Source of the DNA: Amycolatopsis coloradensis
GTDB taxonomy: Bacteria > Actinomycetota > Actinomycetes > Mycobacteriales > Pseudonocardiaceae
Assembly (NCBI RefSeq): GCF_037997115.1
Contig: NZ_CP150484.1
Coordinates: forward strand, 4,568,058-4,630,387
Length of the DNA: 62,330 bases
Reading direction: 5' to 3'
Shown: piece by piece, positions 45,798 to 55,373 of the stretch
How the letters are laid out: each line of letters starts with the position of its first letter
Numbering within the stretch: the stretch's first letter is position 1
Notes under the pieces: generated by a model
What the model saw: only the letters and a program-made list of their open reading frames with translations
Told to the model about the DNA's origin: nothing
The model's database searches: none
Made by a program: the position numbers and the translations under genes

Positions 45798-46064
45798 ATG
45801 CAGGAGAAACGCTGGACCGTGGAGATCTTCATCGACGAGCACGAAGCGCAGACGCGAGCGACCGCGAGACTGGTCAACCGGGATGACACCGGCTTGACGG
45901 GCGTGGGGGCCGCGCGACTCAATCCGGTGGACGCGAATGTGCCCGAGATCGGTGACGAACTGGCCGTCTCCCGTGCGTTGAGCGAGCTCGCACACCGGTT
46001 GCTCGACGCGGCCGCGGCGGATATCGAGGGCATCACCGGCAAACCCGTTCATCTCGGCCGCTGA
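45798..46064 (+). CDS. DUF1876 protein (Rv1738/Rv2632c-like)
   Basis: An 88-aa protein that matches the DosR-regulon protein Rv1738 over its whole length: [41 protein letters not shown] and [21 protein letters not shown]. The structure of Rv1738 resembles ribosome hibernation factors, but its biochemical role is not settled. AAGGAGG lies 6 nt before the ATG. The strong match plus a local box 67 bp upstream make this one of the clearest dormancy-regulon members here. It stands alone, 120 nt before the PEP synthase. Confidence 0.9.
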   Translation: MQEKRWTVEIFIDEHEAQTRATARLVNRDDTGLTGVGAARLNPVDANVPEIGDELAVSRALSELAHRLLDAAAADIEGITGKPVHLGR

Positions 46065-46083
46065 CCCGCCGAAGCCCGGCGTG

Positions 46084-46118
46084 GGGACGAAGTCCCGTCG
46101 CGCCGGGACCTTGGACAG
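46084..46118. promoter_or_regulatory. Two DosR-like sites upstream of the PEP synthase operon
   Basis: GGGAC-GAA-GTCCC (46084-46096, spacer one base short) and GGGACCTTGGACAG (46105-46118), the latter 67 bp before the ATG at 46185. The first could instead be a small hairpin after the DUF1876 gene. Confidence 0.45.
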
Positions 46119-46184
46119 CAGAGCGGCGACGGCACCTCCGGCGAGCATGGATTCCATGGAAGGCCAACGTCCGGAGGGAAAGCG

Positions 46185-48425
46185 ATGACCTACGTACGCG
46201 ACTTGTCGACGGTCAGCCTCGCCGACGCCGAATCGGCGGGTGGCAAGGGCGCGAATCTCGGTGAGCTGATCACCGCCGGATTCTCCGTCCCTCCAGGGTT
46301 CGTCGTGCTTCGCGAGGCGTACCTCGCTTCGCTCGACGAAGCGGGTGTGCGCGGTGAGATCGCGGAGCTGCACGAGAAGGCGCTCGCGTCCGCGGACGCG
46401 CCGGAGCAGCTGTCAGGCCTGTGCGACCAGTTGCGCGTTTTGGTCCACCAGGCGGGGATGACGGCCGGTGTCCTGACCGACGTGATCGATGCCTATCACG
46501 GGATCGGGCAGTCGACGCCCATCGCGGTCCGGTCCTCGGCGACGGGCGAGGACGGCGCGGAAGCCTCGTTCGCCGGAATGAACGCCAGTTTCACCAACGT
46601 GTGGGGCGACAACGCCGTTCGTGAGCGGATCGTCGACTGCTGGGCGTCGTTGTTCTCGCCCAGGGTGATCGGATACCGGGCCGGCCGTGGCTTCACCGGC
46701 GAACCCGCGATTGCCGTGGTGGTGCAGAGAATGATCACCGCCGATCGCTCCGGGGTCATCTTCACCGCGGACCCGCGTTCCGGCGATCGGGACCGTCTGG
46801 TGATCGAAGCGGTCTTCGGTCAAGGCGAAGCGATCGTTTCCGGGGCGGTAGAACCGGATACCTATCTGGTGGCCAAGGAAGGTCTGCGGCTGGTTTCGGC
46901 TCGGGTCGGCAGCAAGTCCCACAAGATCATCGCCGAGGTGGGCGGGGGAGACGTCAAAGTCGAGCTTCCCGCGCATACGGCGGGCCGCCGTGTCCTCGAC
47001 GACGCGACCGTCCTCGAGCTGGCGCGGCTCGCGACCAGGATCGAAGACCACTACGAAACGCCCCAGGACATCGAATTCGCCATGACGGGCAAGGAAATCT
47101 GGGTCGTCCAGTCCCGGCCGGTGACGACTCTTCCGTCCAGGCGCGAGCCGGCGCCGGACGTTCTCGTCACGGGGCTGGCCGCGTCGCCGGGCATCGGCGG
47201 TGGAGCGGTACGGGTGCTGCGTGATCCGGCCGAAGGCGGACAGCTGCGGGACGGCGAGGTGCTGGTCGCCCCGATGACCAACCCCGACTGGGTACCCGCC
47301 ATCCGGCGAGCCTCGGCGCTGGTGACCGACGGAGGAGGGATGACCTGTCACGCCGCGGTCGTCGCGCGGGAGCTACGGGTTCCCTGCGTGGTCGGCACCG
47401 GCGACGCGACACGGGTCCTCGCGGGACGAGGACCCGTCACGGTCGACGGCACCACCGGCGAGGTGCGGTCCGGCTACGTCCGGCCGCCGGCGCGTACCGA
47501 ACCCGTAGTGGCGCCCGTCGTGCCGGAGACGATCGGAACCAGGCTGTACGTCAACCTCGCCATGCCCGAGCACGCCGAAGAGGTCGCCGCGCGGCAGGTC
47601 GACGGGGTCGGACTGCTTCGGGCGGAGTTCCTGCTGACCGAGGCGCTCGGCGGGCGTCATCCCCGTGACCTCATCGCCAAGGGCGAACAGGAGTCCTTTG
47701 TGGACTCGATGGCCGAGTCCCTGCTGCGGATCACGCGCCCCTTCGGCACGCGCCCGGTCGTCTACCGGACGACCGATCTGCGCAGCAACGAGTTCCGTGG
47801 TCTCGCCGGGGGCGAGGCCTACGAAGCCGTCGAGAGCAATCCGATGATCGGCTACCGCGGCTGCTTCCGCTACGTACGGGAAAAGGACCTGTTCGACCTC
47901 GAACTCCGCACACTCGCCCGTGTCCGCGAACAGACGCCGAACCTGCATCTCATGATCCCGTTCGTCCGCACGAAATGGGAACTGGAGGCCTGTCTCGAGC
48001 TGATCGACGCGAGCCCGCTCGGACGGCAACGAGGCCTGCATCGCTGGATCATGGCGGAGGTCCCGTCCGTGGTGCACTGGCTTCCCGAGTACGCCGGGAT
48101 GGGCATCGACGGTGTGTCCATCGGCAGCAACGACCTCACCCAGCTGGTTCTCGGGGTGGACCGGGACTCGGCGGTCTGCGCGGAACTGTTCGACGAAGCC
48201 GACCCCGCCGTGCTCGACACCATCGGACGTATCGTCGGCACCGCGCGAGACGCCGGAATCACGTCCTCGCTGTGCGGGCAGGCACCTTCGGCGAAGCCCG
48301 GCTTCGCGGAGCATCTCGTGCGGTTCGGGATCACGTCGATCTCCGTCAACCCCGACGCGGTCGACGCGTCCCGGAGCGCGATCGCGGCCGCGGAACGCCG
48401 GGTCCTGCTGGACGCCGCCCGATGA
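46185..48425 (+). CDS. ppsA: Phosphoenolpyruvate synthase
   Basis: A 746-aa pyruvate,water dikinase, slightly shorter than the ~790-aa enterobacterial enzyme. The N-terminal ATP-binding PPDK domain ([53 protein letters not shown]) precedes the phospho-His swivel domain with H389 in [17 protein letters not shown]-terminal PEP-binding barrel has [17 protein letters not shown] and the catalytic C697 in SSLCGQ. It converts pyruvate and ATP to PEP, the first gluconeogenic step, useful when lipids are the carbon source. The stop overlaps the ABC ATPase start by ATGA, and the run continues to 51622. Confidence 0.93.
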   Translation: MTYVRDLSTVSLADAESAGGKGANLGELITAGFSVPPGFVVLREAYLASLDEAGVRGEIAELHEKALASADAPEQLSGLCDQLRVLVHQAGMTAGVLTDVIDAYHGIGQSTPIAVRSSATGEDGAEASFAGMNASFTNVWGDNAVRERIVDCWASLFSPRVIGYRAGRGFTGEPAIAVVVQRMITADRSGVIFTADPRSGDRDRLVIEAVFGQGEAIVSGAVEPDTYLVAKEGLRLVSARVGSKSHKIIAEVGGGDVKVELPAHTAGRRVLDDATVLELARLATRIEDHYETPQDIEFAMTGKEIWVVQSRPVTTLPSRREPAPDVLVTGLAASPGIGGGAVRVLRDPAEGGQLRDGEVLVAPMTNPDWVPAIRRASALVTDGGGMTCHAAVVARELRVPCVVGTGDATRVLAGRGPVTVDGTTGEVRSGYVRPPARTEPVVAPVVPETIGTRLYVNLAMPEHAEEVAARQVDGVGLLRAEFLLTEALGGRHPRDLIAKGEQESFVDSMAESLLRITRPFGTRPVVYRTTDLRSNEFRGLAGGEAYEAVESNPMIGYRGCFRYVREKDLFDLELRTLARVREQTPNLHLMIPFVRTKWELEACLELIDASPLGRQRGLHRWIMAEVPSVVHWLPEYAGMGIDGVSIGSNDLTQLVLGVDRDSAVCAELFDEADPAVLDTIGRIVGTARDAGITSSLCGQAPSAKPGFAEHLVRFGITSISVNPDAVDASRSAIAAAERRVLLDAAR

Positions 48426-49318
48426 ACGCGATCGAGATCCGCGGCCTGCGGAAGAGCTTCGGCCGCACCAAGGCGCTGGACGGACTGGACCTGACCGTGC
48501 GGACCGGCGAAGTCCACGGATTCCTTGGTCCTAACGGTGCGGGCAAGACGACCACCCTGCGCCTTCTCTTGGGACTGCTGCGTGCCGACGGCGGGGAGAT
48601 GCGAGTGCTGGGCGCGGATCCCTGGCGTGACGCCGTGTCGCTCCATCGGCGCCTCGCCTACGTGCCCGGCGAGGTGGCCCTCTGGCCGACCCTCACCGGC
48701 GGTGAGGTGATCGACCTGCTCGGCAGGCTCCGCGGCGGAATCGACCCACGTCTTCGCGATCGCTATCTGGACCTGTTCGACCTCGATCCGACCCGCAAGG
48801 GGCGCACCTACTCCAAGGGGAATCGCCAGAAGGTGGCCGTCGTGGCGGCGTTGGCCTCAGACGCCGAACTACTCCTTCTCGACGAACCGACGGCCGGTCT
48901 CGATCCACTGATGGAGGACGCTTTCCGCGACTGCATCCGGGAGGAACGCGACCGCGGCCGGACCGTGCTGTTGTCCAGCCACATCCTCGCCGAGGCCGAG
49001 GCGTTGTCCGACCGGGTCAGCATCATCCGGGGCGGGCGCGTGGTCGACACTGGGAGCCTCGGCGAGCTCCGGCACCTGACGCGCACGTCGCTCACCGTGC
49101 GGCTGGCCGGGCCGCCGGACGGGCTCGCGGCCTTGCCGGGCGTCCACGACTTCGGCCACGACCGGGACACCTTCCGGATGACCGTCGACAACTCCGAGCT
49201 CAATGTGGTCCTAGCCGCGCTCAGCCGCCTCGGAGTCCTGGAACTGACGAGTCAGGCTCCGACCCTCGAGGAACTCTTCCTGCGCCACTATCGCGCGCCG
49301 GTCCTGGAGTCCCGATGA
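48422..49318 (+). CDS. ABC transporter ATPase
   Basis: A 298-aa ATP-binding subunit. Walker A is [17 protein letters not shown], Walker [15 protein letters not shown]-loop [11 protein letters not shown]. The signature reads [11 protein letters not shown] instead of LSGGQ, a variant common in antibiotic-type ABC-2 exporters such as TnrB2-like systems. A C-terminal extension (~220-298) is typical of DrrA-like subunits. It overlaps the PEP synthase stop and the permease start by 4 nt each and partners the permease. Substrate unknown. Confidence 0.92.
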   Translation: MNAIEIRGLRKSFGRTKALDGLDLTVRTGEVHGFLGPNGAGKTTTLRLLLGLLRADGGEMRVLGADPWRDAVSLHRRLAYVPGEVALWPTLTGGEVIDLLGRLRGGIDPRLRDRYLDLFDLDPTRKGRTYSKGNRQKVAVVAALASDAELLLLDEPTAGLDPLMEDAFRDCIREERDRGRTVLLSSHILAEAEALSDRVSIIRGGRVVDTGSLGELRHLTRTSLTVRLAGPPDGLAALPGVHDFGHDRDTFRMTVDNSELNVVLAALSRLGVLELTSQAPTLEELFLRHYRAPVLESR

Positions 49319-50904
49319 GCACAATGACCGGTACCGGCGTCTTGTTCCGCCTCGCCCTGCGCCGCGAGCGGCTGCGAGTTCCTTTGTGGACACTCGCCTG
49401 CGCGGCGACCACCGCCGGAGCGGCCGCCGCCACCGCGGACCTCTATCCGTCGCAACGGGAACTGACCGTCTTGGCCGAGGCGGTCAACGCGGTACCGGCG
49501 CTGGTCGCCTTCTACGGCCGCATCTACGACCCCACGTCGCTCGGTGCCGCCTCGGTGCTCAAGCTGACCGGTTTCGGTGCCGCACTGGTCGCGTTGCTGC
49601 TCATCACCACGGTGGTCCGCCACACCAGGGCGGAGGAGGAGTCCGGCAGGCTCGATCTGCTCGGCTCCGGCGTGCTCGGCAGGCACGCGGCGCTCGCCGC
49701 GGCGCTCGCGGTCGCCGCCGTCACCGGACTGGCCGTCGGGATCCTGACCGCCGGTGGACTGGCCGTCGCGGGGCTGCCCTTGGCGGGCTCGGTGGCGTTG
49801 GGCGCCGGCTGGATGACGACGGGGTGGGCCTTCGGAGCGATCGCGGCGGTCACCGCGCAGTTATGCAGGTCCGCGCGGCTGGCGACCGGTATCGCCGGTT
49901 CGATCCTCGGGCTCGCCTATCTTCTGCGTGCCATCGGGGACTCCGGCCCGGAATGGCTGTCCTGGCTGTCCCCGATCGGCTGGGCGCAGCAGATCCGGCC
50001 GTTCGCCGGGGAACGCTGGTGGGTCATGGCACTTCCCCTCGCGTTCGCCGCCGTGCTGGTGCTGATCGCGGTCAGGCTGAGCGATCGCCGTGATCTCGGG
50101 GCGGGCCTGCTGGCCGACCGCGTCGGCCCCGCCCACGCCGGTCGTGGCCTGCGGAGCATCGGTGGTCTGCTCTGGCGGCTCAACCGGGCAGGTCTGCTCG
50201 CCTGGACGGCGGTCTACCTGGTGTTGGGCCTCGTCATCGGCAATCTGGCCAACGGTATCGGCAGGTTCGTCGACAATCCCAGGGCCGAGCAACTCATTCT
50301 CGCGTTGGGTGGGGAGAAGGCCCTTTCGGACGCGTTCTTCGCTCTGGAACTGGGTATCGCCGGAGTCGTCGTCTCGGTGTACGCGATGTCCGCGCTCACC
50401 CACTTGCACACCGAGGAAGAGGCGCTCCGGGTCGAGCCGCTCCTTACCGCGTCGGTCTCGCGAACCCGGTTGCTGACCGGCTACCTGGTTGTCGCGATCG
50501 CCGGAAGCGTGGTCCCGATGGCCGCGGCGGGCCTGGGCGCGGGACTCGCCAGCGGCCTGCAGACCGGGTACCCCGGCGCCGAGATCGGCAGGCTGACAGC
50601 GGCCGCGCTGGTGCAGCTGCCCGCGGTGTGGGTGCTGGCCGGGCTGGCCTGCGCCTTGTTCGGACTGTTCCCGCGCAAGCTCGGCCTGATCTGGGTGGTG
50701 CTCGTGGCGATCGTCGTCGTCGGCGAGTTCGGCGTGCTCTTCGGCGTCCCTCAAGTGGTCCTGAACCTCTCGCCGTTCACCCACCTGCCGAACCTGCCGG
50801 GTTCGACGGAGGGCATGGCGTCCATTCCCTGGCTCGTCCTGGTCGCCTGCGCGTTGCTCGCGGCCGGTGTGACGGGCTTCAGACGCCGGGACATCGCGGC
50901 TTGA
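49315..50904 (+). CDS. ABC-2 exporter permease, twelve-TM type
   Basis: A 529-aa membrane protein consisting of two homologous halves of about six TM helices each. The first half has [24 protein letters not shown] and [13 protein letters not shown]; the second has [21 protein letters not shown] and [17 protein letters not shown]. This duplicated EExGRxELL pattern is typical of TnrB3/TipA-like antibiotic exporter permeases. It should assemble with the ATPase at 48422. Start ATGA overlaps the ATPase stop; the CBS-BON gene follows after 22 nt. Confidence 0.88.
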   Translation: MSTMTGTGVLFRLALRRERLRVPLWTLACAATTAGAAAATADLYPSQRELTVLAEAVNAVPALVAFYGRIYDPTSLGAASVLKLTGFGAALVALLLITTVVRHTRAEEESGRLDLLGSGVLGRHAALAAALAVAAVTGLAVGILTAGGLAVAGLPLAGSVALGAGWMTTGWAFGAIAAVTAQLCRSARLATGIAGSILGLAYLLRAIGDSGPEWLSWLSPIGWAQQIRPFAGERWWVMALPLAFAAVLVLIAVRLSDRRDLGAGLLADRVGPAHAGRGLRSIGGLLWRLNRAGLLAWTAVYLVLGLVIGNLANGIGRFVDNPRAEQLILALGGEKALSDAFFALELGIAGVVVSVYAMSALTHLHTEEEALRVEPLLTASVSRTRLLTGYLVVAIAGSVVPMAAAGLGAGLASGLQTGYPGAEIGRLTAAALVQLPAVWVLAGLACALFGLFPRKLGLIWVVLVAIVVVGEFGVLFGVPQVVLNLSPFTHLPNLPGSTEGMASIPWLVLVACALLAAGVTGFRRRDIAA

Positions 50905-50926
50905 CACTTTCGGAAAGGAGAGCGAG

Positions 50927-51622
50927 ATGAGCAAACGTCGTCGAGTGCGCGAGGTGATGCGCGGCCAGGTGCTCACCGTGCGGCCGGAGACCCCGTTCAA
51001 GGCGATCACCGTCCTGCTCGCGTCGTGGGAAGTGAGCGGTGCGCCCGTGGTGGACGACGAAGGCAGGGTGGTCGGCGTCGTCTCCCAGCGTGATCTGCTG
51101 GAACGGGAGATCCAGCACCGGCTGCTGCGGTTCCGGCCCCGATTACGGCGCAAGGTGGAGGGAAGCCGGGCCGACGAGTTGATGACCCGGCCCGCGATCA
51201 CCGTGGCACAGGACGCCGGGGTGGACGAAGCGATCCGGCTGATGGAGAACCATCGGGTGCATCGTCTGCCGGTCCTCGACGACGACGCGAAACTGGTGGG
51301 CATCGTCGGGAGATCAGACCTTCTGCGCGGCTTTCTGCGATCCGACCCGGAAGTGCGCGAGGAGGTCCGCACCGAGGTCGTCGAACGGGCGATGTCGATC
51401 GATCCGGACACGCTGTCGATCTCCGTGCACAACGGTGTCGTCACGGTGCGCGGTCAGGTCGAACGTACGGGCATGATCCCGGTGATCGTGGCGTTGATCC
51501 GGCGGCTCGACGGCGTGGTGGACGTCCGCGAACACCTCACCGCGGAGATGGACGACAGCCACTTGCCGATCGAGGAACCGGTTGGTACAGGTGTCATCGA
51601 GGCGTTGAAGCGTCGTTCGTGA
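50927..51622 (+). CDS. CBS-CBS-BON protein
   Basis: A 231-aa protein. CBS 1 (VREVMRGQVLTVRPETPFKA), a basic linker (RLLRFRPRLRRKVEGSRA), CBS 2 (ADELMTRPAITVAQDAGVDE) and a BON domain (~140-215, DTLSISVHNGVVTVRGQVERT). Preceded by GGAAAGGAGAG and 22 nt after the exporter permease, so it is likely the last gene of the PEP synthase operon. It could sense the adenylate state in relation to PEP synthase, but this is only contextual. A pair of hairpins follows. Confidence 0.9.
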   Translation: MSKRRRVREVMRGQVLTVRPETPFKAITVLLASWEVSGAPVVDDEGRVVGVVSQRDLLEREIQHRLLRFRPRLRRKVEGSRADELMTRPAITVAQDAGVDEAIRLMENHRVHRLPVLDDDAKLVGIVGRSDLLRGFLRSDPEVREEVRTEVVERAMSIDPDTLSISVHNGVVTVRGQVERTGMIPVIVALIRRLDGVVDVREHLTAEMDDSHLPIEEPVGTGVIEALKRRS

Positions 51623-51698
51623 CCGAACGCGGCCCGCTTCCGTCCGTTAGTGGCGTTTCCGGTCTATGGAGGGGCGAGGCAAACGTGACGTGGTGCAT

Positions 51699-51781
51699 GG
51701 ACGTCGGATCGCGCCGCTGCGGTCCGACGTCCCCAATGCGGCATTGGTGACACTGAGCGTCTCCAATGCCACATTGGGGAC
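51699..51781. repeat. Two adjacent hairpins, including a CCCCAATG..CATTGGGG element
   Basis: Hairpin 1: GGACGTCGGA (51699-51708) with TCCGACGTCC (51723-51732). Hairpin 2: the arms 51729-51747 and 51763-51781 pair at 18 of 19 positions (GTCCCCAATGYGGCATTGG). They share 4 nt, so only one can form fully at a time. They are placed between convergent genes, where they can terminate the CBS-BON and alcohol dehydrogenase transcripts. Confidence 0.7.
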
Positions 51782-51822
51782 CTGCCCGGCTCTGGATTCC
51801 CGCTCACGCCCCCGTCAGCGTT

Positions 51823-52863
51823 TCAGCCGCGGAAGAGGGCGACTTTGAGTGCGTCGCTTTCTTGGGGCCGGGCGAAGACGTCGTAGGCCTCGTCCATCTC
51901 GTCGAGCCCGAACCGGTGGGTGATGAACCGGGTCGTGTCGAGCCTGCCCGCGGCGAGCATCCGCAGCAGCATCGAGGTGCTCGACGTGTCGACCAGGCCC
52001 GTGGTGATGGTGATGTCGCGGATCCAGAGATCCTCCAAGTGCACCGTGGCGGGCGCGCCGTGGACACCGACGTTCGCGACATGTCCGCCGGGCCGGACCA
52101 GTTTCGTGCACAGTTCGAAGGTTTCCGGAACGCCGACCGCTTCGATCGCGACGTCCGTGCCGAGTCCGCCGGTGAGCTCGGCGATGACCGCTGCCGGGTT
52201 CTCACCGGGCTGGAGGAGCACGTCCGCGCCGAAGGTCTTCGCGGCGGCGAGCCTGCTGGGTTCCTTGTCGATCACCACGATGGAACTCGGCCCGAACAGC
52301 TGCGCGGTGGTGATCGCGGCGAGCCCGATCGGTCCCGCCCCGACGATCGCGACGCAGTCACCGGGCTGGACCCGTCCGTTGCGGGCGCCGACCTCGTAGG
52401 AGGTCGGCATGATGTCGGCCAGCATCAGCGCGGCCTCGTCCGCGACACCGTTCGGCAGCACGTAGGTCGAGGTCTCGGCGAACGGAACGCGCACGAACTC
52501 CGCCTGCACGCCGTCGATCCGGTGACCCAGGATCCAGCCGCCACCGCCGAGGCACTGCCCGTAGACGGCTTTCCGGCAGTATTCGCAGCGTCCGCACGCG
52601 GTGATACAGGAGATCAGCACCCGATCGCCCGGCTTCAAGGTCGTCACCGCCTTGCCGACCTCCATGATCGTGCCGACGGCTTCGTGGCCCAGGATCGTGC
52701 CAGGTGCCACGGCAGGCACGTCACCTTTGAGGATGTGCAGATCGGTGCCGCAGATGGTGACCGCGTCGACGCGGACGATCGCATCGGTCGCCGCGGCGAG
52801 CTCCGGCTGAGGCCGGTCGGTCCAAGCCCGCCGCCCCGGTCCGTCGTAAACGAGTGCCTTCAT
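51823..52863 (-). CDS. Zinc-dependent alcohol dehydrogenase
   Basis: A 346-aa medium-chain dehydrogenase. Catalytic zinc ligands are Cys in VTICGTDLH and His-Glu in ILGHEAVG; the structural zinc Cys cluster is CGRCEYCRKAVYGQC. The Rossmann motif is IVGAGPIGLAA, with VVIDKEPSRLA giving an acidic NAD(H)-type residue. C-terminal HRFGLDEMDEAYDVF is typical. It probably oxidises or reduces small alcohols and aldehydes with NAD, consistent with fermentative redox balancing. ATG after AAGGAGAAGGC. It diverges from the USP at 53038. Confidence 0.92.
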   Translation of the reverse strand: MKALVYDGPGRRAWTDRPQPELAAATDAIVRVDAVTICGTDLHILKGDVPAVAPGTILGHEAVGTIMEVGKAVTTLKPGDRVLISCITACGRCEYCRKAVYGQCLGGGGWILGHRIDGVQAEFVRVPFAETSTYVLPNGVADEAALMLADIMPTSYEVGARNGRVQPGDCVAIVGAGPIGLAAITTAQLFGPSSIVVIDKEPSRLAAAKTFGADVLLQPGENPAAVIAELTGGLGTDVAIEAVGVPETFELCTKLVRPGGHVANVGVHGAPATVHLEDLWIRDITITTGLVDTSSTSMLLRMLAAGRLDTTRFITHRFGLDEMDEAYDVFARPQESDALKVALFRG

Positions 52864-53037
52864 GCCTTCTCCTTGTTCGTGGAAGGGTTTGCCGGTTCGA
52901 GCGTGTCGCCATGCGGCCGCGCGACACAGAGCCCAAAGCCCCTGCGGGCCGCGACGTACGGCCGCATCACCACCGCGACGGGGTGCCTAGCGTCGACGGA
53001 GTCGGTCTCCGAAACCGGTCGGCTGAAGGAGTGCTCC

Positions 53038-53928
53038 ATGACGACATTCGGTTCCCGGCCGGTCGTCGCGGCGGTGAACGGTTCGGCTCACTCCATGGCG
53101 GCCGCGTTGTGGGCGGCAAAAGAAGCGTTGCTGTGCAAGACGGAGCTGCTGCTTCTGATGGCCTACGGTGTCGATGGCGGTCCCTTCGGGAATCGGTCGT
53201 TTCCGCCTGACACCTGGTTGAAAGCGAAGGAGGCCATCACCGGCGAAGTGCTGCACGAGTTCCGCGAGGCCTGCGAATCGGCGGTTCCCGAGGTAAAAGT
53301 GACCACCGTGGCAGTCGATACGGGCCCGGTCGCCGCGTTGACCGAAATCTCGGCCACGGCGCGGCTTCTGGCGATCGGCGCTCCCACCGGAGAGATCGCC
53401 GGCCTGTTCGCCGGAGTGTCCGCGGCCCGCCTGTCGTCGGGCGCCGTCTGCCCGGTCGTGGTCGTCCGGGGACCGGGTGACGACGGGCCGGTCGTGGTCG
53501 GGGTGGACGGCAGTCCGTTGAGTGAGGAAGCACTCGCCTGGGCCTTCGCGGAAGCTTCCAACCGGGAGGCTCCCTTGGTCGCCTTGCATGCGTGGCACGA
53601 CGGCGATGTCGCGGGACTCTTCACCGGTGAAGGTGCTCTGCCTTTCCCCGGAGAATCGGTACGTGAGACCGAAAACCGCGTTCTGGGGCAGCGGCTCGCG
53701 GGTTGGCGCAAGAAATACCCGCAGGTACCTGTCGACCAAGTCGTCGTCAGGGACAAGCCGCGGCACCGCCTGCTCGAGCTGAGCGAGAAAGCTCGACTGG
53801 TGGTCGTGGGCACTCGTGGCCGAGGCGGTTTCGCCGCTCTGGCGGTCGGGTCGACGAGCCATGCCCTGATCCATCACGCGAAGTGTCCGGTCATGGTCGT
53901 CCGAGAGACGGGAAGGCCGCCCCGATGA
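53038..53928 (+). CDS. Tandem universal stress protein with degenerate first domain
   Basis: A 296-aa double USP. Domain 1 is altered: the usual D-G-S loop reads VAAVNGSAHS and the nucleotide loop reads GAPTGEIAGLFAGVS without GxxG, so it probably does not bind ATP. Domain 2 is intact (VVVGVDGSPLSEEAL; GTRG-x9-GS). The ATG at 53038 has GAAGGAG 8 nt upstream. TAGCGT about 45 nt before the start is a possible -10. No clear box was found in the 174-nt divergent region shared with the alcohol dehydrogenase. Confidence 0.9.
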   Translation: MTTFGSRPVVAAVNGSAHSMAAALWAAKEALLCKTELLLLMAYGVDGGPFGNRSFPPDTWLKAKEAITGEVLHEFREACESAVPEVKVTTVAVDTGPVAALTEISATARLLAIGAPTGEIAGLFAGVSAARLSSGAVCPVVVVRGPGDDGPVVVGVDGSPLSEEALAWAFAEASNREAPLVALHAWHDGDVAGLFTGEGALPFPGESVRETENRVLGQRLAGWRKKYPQVPVDQVVVRDKPRHRLLELSEKARLVVVGTRGRGGFAALAVGSTSHALIHHAKCPVMVVRETGRPPR

Positions 53929-53963
53929 CTCAGGACGCGGCCCACGCGCCGGTCGGCTCGCGC

Positions 53964-54437
53964 TCACTCGTTCCGTAACGGGAGGACGACGTCGGTGACG
54001 TAGTCGGCGGGGTCCGGCGTGCTGTCCGGGCCGCGGAGGTACAGCTCCCGTGGTGCGCCAGCGGGTTGACGGCCGTTTTCGCGAACCCATTCGTACACGG
54101 CTTCATACGCCGCACCGATCTCGTCGTAAGGCCCGTGATGCGAGGTGCGGGCGGCAGGCCCGCCGGCAAGGGTGACGACGTCGATATCGTGCTGCGGCGG
54201 GAGGCCGCCGGCGATGGGCAGATAGAGGTCGAGATCGAGTTCTTCGCCAGGCTGGAAATCGCCCGGATAGGCCGCTTGAGGAGGGCCGTTCGGAGCGGCG
54301 CCTGCTTCGGAGACGAAGGTGTACAACGCGTCGAGTCCCATCCCCACGCACTCGCCGATGTCAGCCGTCGTGGTGTGGCGTCGCAGATGTGCGGTGTCGA
54401 TGGAGTCGAGTTCGGTGAGTTCCACTGCATAGGTCAT
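53964..54437 (-). CDS. GyrI-like / AraC effector-binding domain protein
   Basis: A 157-aa stand-alone GyrI-like domain. The N-terminal strand is YAVELTELDSIDTAHLRRH. ELDLDLYLPIAGGLPP is the central strand, the conserved Glu region follows, and the HHGPYDEIGAAYEAVYEWVRENG block with ELYLRGP completes the SOUL/GyrI fold. Such proteins bind small cationic or hydrophobic ligands. The ATG at 54437 begins the conserved domain; longer frames are antisense to the hibernation-factor gene. A box lies 36 bp upstream. Confidence 0.82.
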   Translation of the reverse strand: MTYAVELTELDSIDTAHLRRHTTTADIGECVGMGLDALYTFVSEAGAAPNGPPQAAYPGDFQPGEELDLDLYLPIAGGLPPQHDIDVVTLAGGPAARTSHHGPYDEIGAAYEAVYEWVRENGRQPAGAPRELYLRGPDSTPDPADYVTDVVLPLRNE

Positions 54438-54472
54438 GACACGAGCATCAGCTGCCGGGCCACCGTGGCAGA

Positions 54473-54508
54473 GACCCCAAGGTCCCGTCCCACGGCGTCC
54501 TAGGTCCC
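54473..54508. promoter_or_regulatory. Two DosR-like half-sites between GyrI-like gene and hibernation factor
   Basis: GACCCCAAGGTCCC (54473-54486; reverse GGGACCTTGGGGTC) and GCGTCCTAGGTCCC (54495-54508), 22 bp apart, about two helical turns. The second is 61 bp before the hibernation-factor ATG. Each has one perfect GTCCC half-site. Confidence 0.5.
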
Positions 54509-54569
54509 TGGTGGCGTGCCGGTCGATCGGCGTACCGATTAGAGCACCGACTTTTGGAAAGGACGATCG

Positions 54570-55373
54570 ATGCGGACGAAGGAAACCATGACGACGCCCG
54601 AGGTGCGGGTGGCGGTACGCGGCGATATCGAATCGGATTCCGCGGACCGCGCGGCCGCCAAGGTATCGCGTCTGGTGAGGCTCGCCCACCGGCCGGTACT
54701 GGCCGCGTCGGTGCGACTCACCAAGTACGGGGACCCCGCACGAGAGCAGTCGGTGACCGCGCAGGCGGTCCTGGACGTGAACGGCAGGCCGGTACGCGCG
54801 CAGGCGGCGGCGCCGTCGGTGGACGAGGCGATCGATCGGATGGACGCGAAACTCCGGCGGCAACTGGAGAAGAGTGCCCTGCACTGGGAAGCCCGGCGAG
54901 GAGGGCGTCCTGTTCCGGATCCCGGCGAATGGCGCCACGAGTCGGTTCCCGCTGTGCGGGAGCCCTGGTTCCCGAGGCCGGAGAAGGAACGAGAGATCGT
55001 GCGGCACAAGTCCTACTCGATGGCCCGGTCGACGGTCGACGAGGCGTTCGTCGACATGCACCTCCTCGACTATGACTTCCATCTGTTCACCGAGGCCGGT
55101 ACCGGGCAGGACAGTGTGCTCTACCACGCCGGGCCGACCATGCACCGGCTCGCTCAGACCGTCCCGCCGGGCTCGCACGGCCTGAGTCCCTTCAAACTCC
55201 CCCTCACGATCAGCGAGCGTCCCGCACCGGTGCTGTCCACAAAGGAGGCTGTGGAGCGGCTCGGCCTGACGGGCTTGCCGTTCCTTTTCTACCTCGACGG
55301 CGAACGGGGCCGGGGCAGCGTCCTGTACCACCGCTACGACGGTCACTACGGCCTGATCACCCCGGCGGTCTAG
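54570..55373 (+). CDS. Ribosome hibernation factor (RafH/Rv0079-like)
   Basis: A 267-aa protein. An N-terminal HPF/YfiA-like domain (~8-105) contains VRLTKYGDPAREQSVTAQAVLDVNG and DEAIDRMDAKLRRQLEK. Two C-terminal dimerisation-type units follow (~140-200 and ~205-265), marked by KSYSMARSTVDEAFVDMHLLDYDFHLFTE..SVLYH and TKEAVERLGLTGLPFLFYLDGERGRGSVLYHR. This one-plus-two plan matches the hypoxia-induced RafH of mycobacteria. It should inactivate 70S ribosomes in non-growing cells. The TAG stop abuts the ATG of the ABC ATPase without spacing. Confidence 0.9.
   Translation: MRTKETMTTPEVRVAVRGDIESDSADRAAAKVSRLVRLAHRPVLAASVRLTKYGDPAREQSVTAQAVLDVNGRPVRAQAAAPSVDEAIDRMDAKLRRQLEKSALHWEARRGGRPVPDPGEWRHESVPAVREPWFPRPEKEREIVRHKSYSMARSTVDEAFVDMHLLDYDFHLFTEAGTGQDSVLYHAGPTMHRLAQTVPPGSHGLSPFKLPLTISERPAPVLSTKEAVERLGLTGLPFLFYLDGERGRGSVLYHRYDGHYGLITPAV

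Noticed and set aside
47975..48421. Extended start for the ABC ATPase
   Set aside because: The extra residues come from another frame of the PEP synthase; the domain begins at the ATG at 48422 with an ATGA overlap.
52864..53037. DosR box between alcohol dehydrogenase and USP
   Set aside because: Only weak GGGCC and GCCCC fragments with wrong spacing were found, so no site was annotated.
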